Made by a program: the position numbers and the translations under genes
Notes under the pieces: generated by a model
The model's input: only the letters and a program-made list of their open reading frames with translations
Told to the model about the DNA's origin: nothing
Databases searched by the model: none
Assembly (NCBI GenBank): GCA_947503365.1
Contig: CANNDT010000006.1
Coordinates: 19,871 to 83,870 of the forward strand
Direction of reading: 5' to 3'
Source: CANNDT01 sp945876205
GTDB lineage: Bacteria > Acidobacteriota > Vicinamibacteria > Vicinamibacterales > UBA2999
DNA: 64,000 nt
Part shown: positions 62,877-64,000 of the stretch, one piece after another
Numbering within the stretch: position 1 is the first letter of the stretch
Layout of the letters: every line of letters starts with the position of its first letter

Positions 62877-63866
62877 CTACACCGAGGCGGTCTGGCTGGC
62901 GTCGTGGCGCGCGACCGTGCACTCGCGCAGCGCCTGGATGACGCCGTGCGACGTGTGGCCGTGCTGCGCGAACGTCGTCTGCGCCAGAAGCGCGTGCAGT
63001 TCGGGCAGCCGGTAGAACGGCACGCTCGGATACCAATGATGCTCGTGGTGGTAACCGATGTGTCTGGGCAGGATCATCCATCGCTCCCATGTGCGGGGCA
63101 GCGTCGTCCGGGTCAGGTGATAGGGCGCGACGGTCGCGGGCACCGCCGAGTGCTCGCAAATCAGGCGGATGTACTCGCTGGTGACGTGCCAGGTGCAGAA
63201 CGGGAGTACCCAGTAGAGCAGGAACTCCATGCCCACCTGGAAGTGCCAGACCGCGAATGCGACGGCGGCGTAAAAGCCTGTTCGCGCGACGACGAACCAC
63301 CAGGAGCCGTGGCGGAACTCCGGCCTGGCGAACATCGACAGCACCCCCCTGATCACCCATGACGTGCCGCGAAGGCCGGTCATCTTCAGGGCCAGCTTCC
63401 CGAACAGGGCCCGGCCGCTCTTCGGATAGAGCCACTCCGGCGCGACCTCACCCTCGGCGGTGTGGGTGCGCCACAGCTTACGGTTCGCGTCCTTCGGCGT
63501 ACTGAGGTAGCGATGGTGGTCGCGATGAAAGTGTCGGAATACGCCGACCGACAGGAAGGTCGGCCAGAACAGGAACAGGTCGGCGACGGCATCGTTGAGC
63601 CAGCGGGGCCGGAGCAGCGTGTAGTGCGATGCGTCGTGCCCCAGCACGAGGAGTGCGTGCTGGCGTGCGCCGATGAAGACGAGCGTCACCGCATAGAGGA
63701 GCGGGTGCCAGAACGTCTGGCAGACGGCGATGGCCGCCGCGATCAGCAGCCATTCGCCGGCGATCGCGCGGACGACGCGGAAGGGCCGGATGCCCGAGAG
63801 CGAGCGGATGGCCTCGATCGGCGGCCGATCGGGCAGTTCTTCCATGTAGTCGTGTGGATGATTCAT
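62877..63866 (-). CDS. Fatty acid desaturase
   Basis: A 329-residue membrane diiron desaturase: HDASHYT, HFHRDHHRYL and GYHHEHHWYPSVPFYRLP are the three His boxes, with helical pairs between (WLLIAAAIAVCQTFWHPLLYAVTLVF; FYAAVAFAVWHF). The pattern matches the group that includes lipid and beta-carotene-type hydroxylating enzymes of Acidobacteria and Proteobacteria, so hydroxylation is possible. ATG at 63866 chosen because homology begins about MEELPDRPPIEAI seven codons on. It is the last gene of the minus strand here and probably shares a transcript with the SDR 34 bases downstream. Confidence 0.88.
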   Translation of the reverse strand: MNHPHDYMEELPDRPPIEAIRSLSGIRPFRVVRAIAGEWLLIAAAIAVCQTFWHPLLYAVTLVFIGARQHALLVLGHDASHYTLLRPRWLNDAVADLFLFWPTFLSVGVFRHFHRDHHRYLSTPKDANRKLWRTHTAEGEVAPEWLYPKSGRALFGKLALKMTGLRGTSWVIRGVLSMFARPEFRHGSWWFVVARTGFYAAVAFAVWHFQVGMEFLLYWVLPFCTWHVTSEYIRLICEHSAVPATVAPYHLTRTTLPRTWERWMILPRHIGYHHEHHWYPSVPFYRLPELHALLAQTTFAQHGHTSHGVIQALRECTVARHDASQTASV

Positions 63867-63873
63867 CGAGGGC

Positions 63874-64000
63874 GTGGCCGCCAAGAGTGTACGTGAGGCG
63901 CCGTCATTTTGGCATGACCGCGACGCGTTTCCGGGCCGAGAGGCGTGGTTCTTCTTCCTCTGGCTCCACCTCCCGTCATTCATGCTTCACCAGTTCGAGG
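63874..64000 (+). CDS. HXXEE-domain-like protein, 5' part only
   Basis: At the right edge a plus-strand frame from a GTG at 63874 reads FWHDRDAFPGREAWFFFLW followed by LHLPSFMLHQFE and is cut by the window end. The phrase LHLP-FMLHQFE is the start of the HXXEE family of small membrane proteins of unknown function. The exact start is uncertain (no clear ribosome site), and it lies seven bases from the divergent desaturase start. Confidence 0.5.
   Translation, partial: MAAKSVREAPSFWHDRDAFPGREAWFFFLWLHLPSFMLHQFE

Overview
The window is GC-rich and gene-dense and most resembles a chromosome segment of an acidobacterium of the Vicinamibacteria type. That placement is inferred from gene content: a TonB-dependent receptor with an N-terminal carboxypeptidase-like domain, a DUF5916/CBM9 outer-membrane-type protein, DUF6152 and related exported proteins, many FtsX-type permeases, and simple-sequence and palindromic intergenic repeats. 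No phylogenetic search was possible.

Layout. 1-4.0 kb: two minus-strand FtsX-type ABC permease subunits (one lacking its N-terminal half and bordered by GAAC-rich simple repeats), an EVE-domain protein, a Mug-type DNA glycosylase and an internally deleted MFS transporter. 4.1-15.2 kb: a complete-looking Tad/Flp pilus operon (secretin CpaC, Flp pilin, TadE, CpaB, TadG, CpaE, CpaF, TadB, TadC, TPR lipoprotein) with stop/start overlaps through much of its length; a prepilin peptidase gene is not present. 15.2-29.3 kb: secreted and envelope proteins (PKD lipoprotein, sugar dehydrogenase-like propeller, two metallo-beta-lactamase-fold proteins, DUF5916 protein, TonB receptor) and two coiled-coil proteins, one with a J-like core. 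29.4-37.1 kb: a central-carbon module: NAD-type malic enzyme facing a three-gene unit of pyruvate:ferredoxin oxidoreductase, a dihydroorotate dehydrogenase-like protein and an acetyl-CoA hydrolase/CoA-transferase.

37.3-42.8 kb is an accessory stretch: a lipoprotein with a nearly leaderless promoter, an AI-2E-type permease, a phosphoketolase 3' remnant, a Fic AMP-transferase-like gene behind paired TGTCGA inverted repeats, tRNA-Ser(GGA), an XRE regulator/DUF6036 nucleotidyltransferase pair with a palindrome at its start codon, and a transposase C-terminal remnant. 42.8-51.4 kb encodes exported propeller proteins, an operon of DUF6152-like proteins, and an operon of a CxxCH-bearing propeller protein followed by two tandem multicopper oxidases. 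Each oxidase has lost a different half of the type 3 copper ligands; together they supply a full set. 51.4-53.4 kb: VapBC and an MFS transporter.

53.6-63.9 kb looks like a lipid biosynthetic cluster: a fatty acyl-AMP ligase/ACP/thioester reductase (interrupted by one in-frame TAG), an AlkB-like membrane hydroxylase, a sulfotransferase, an APS kinase (which supplies PAPS), a quinone oxidoreductase-like MDR enzyme, a cytochrome b5-fused front-end desaturase, an SDR and a second desaturase. Together they suggest a sulfated, oxygenated, unsaturated long-chain lipid; the product is unknown. The two most interesting observations are the complementary multicopper oxidase pair and this sulfolipid-like cluster.
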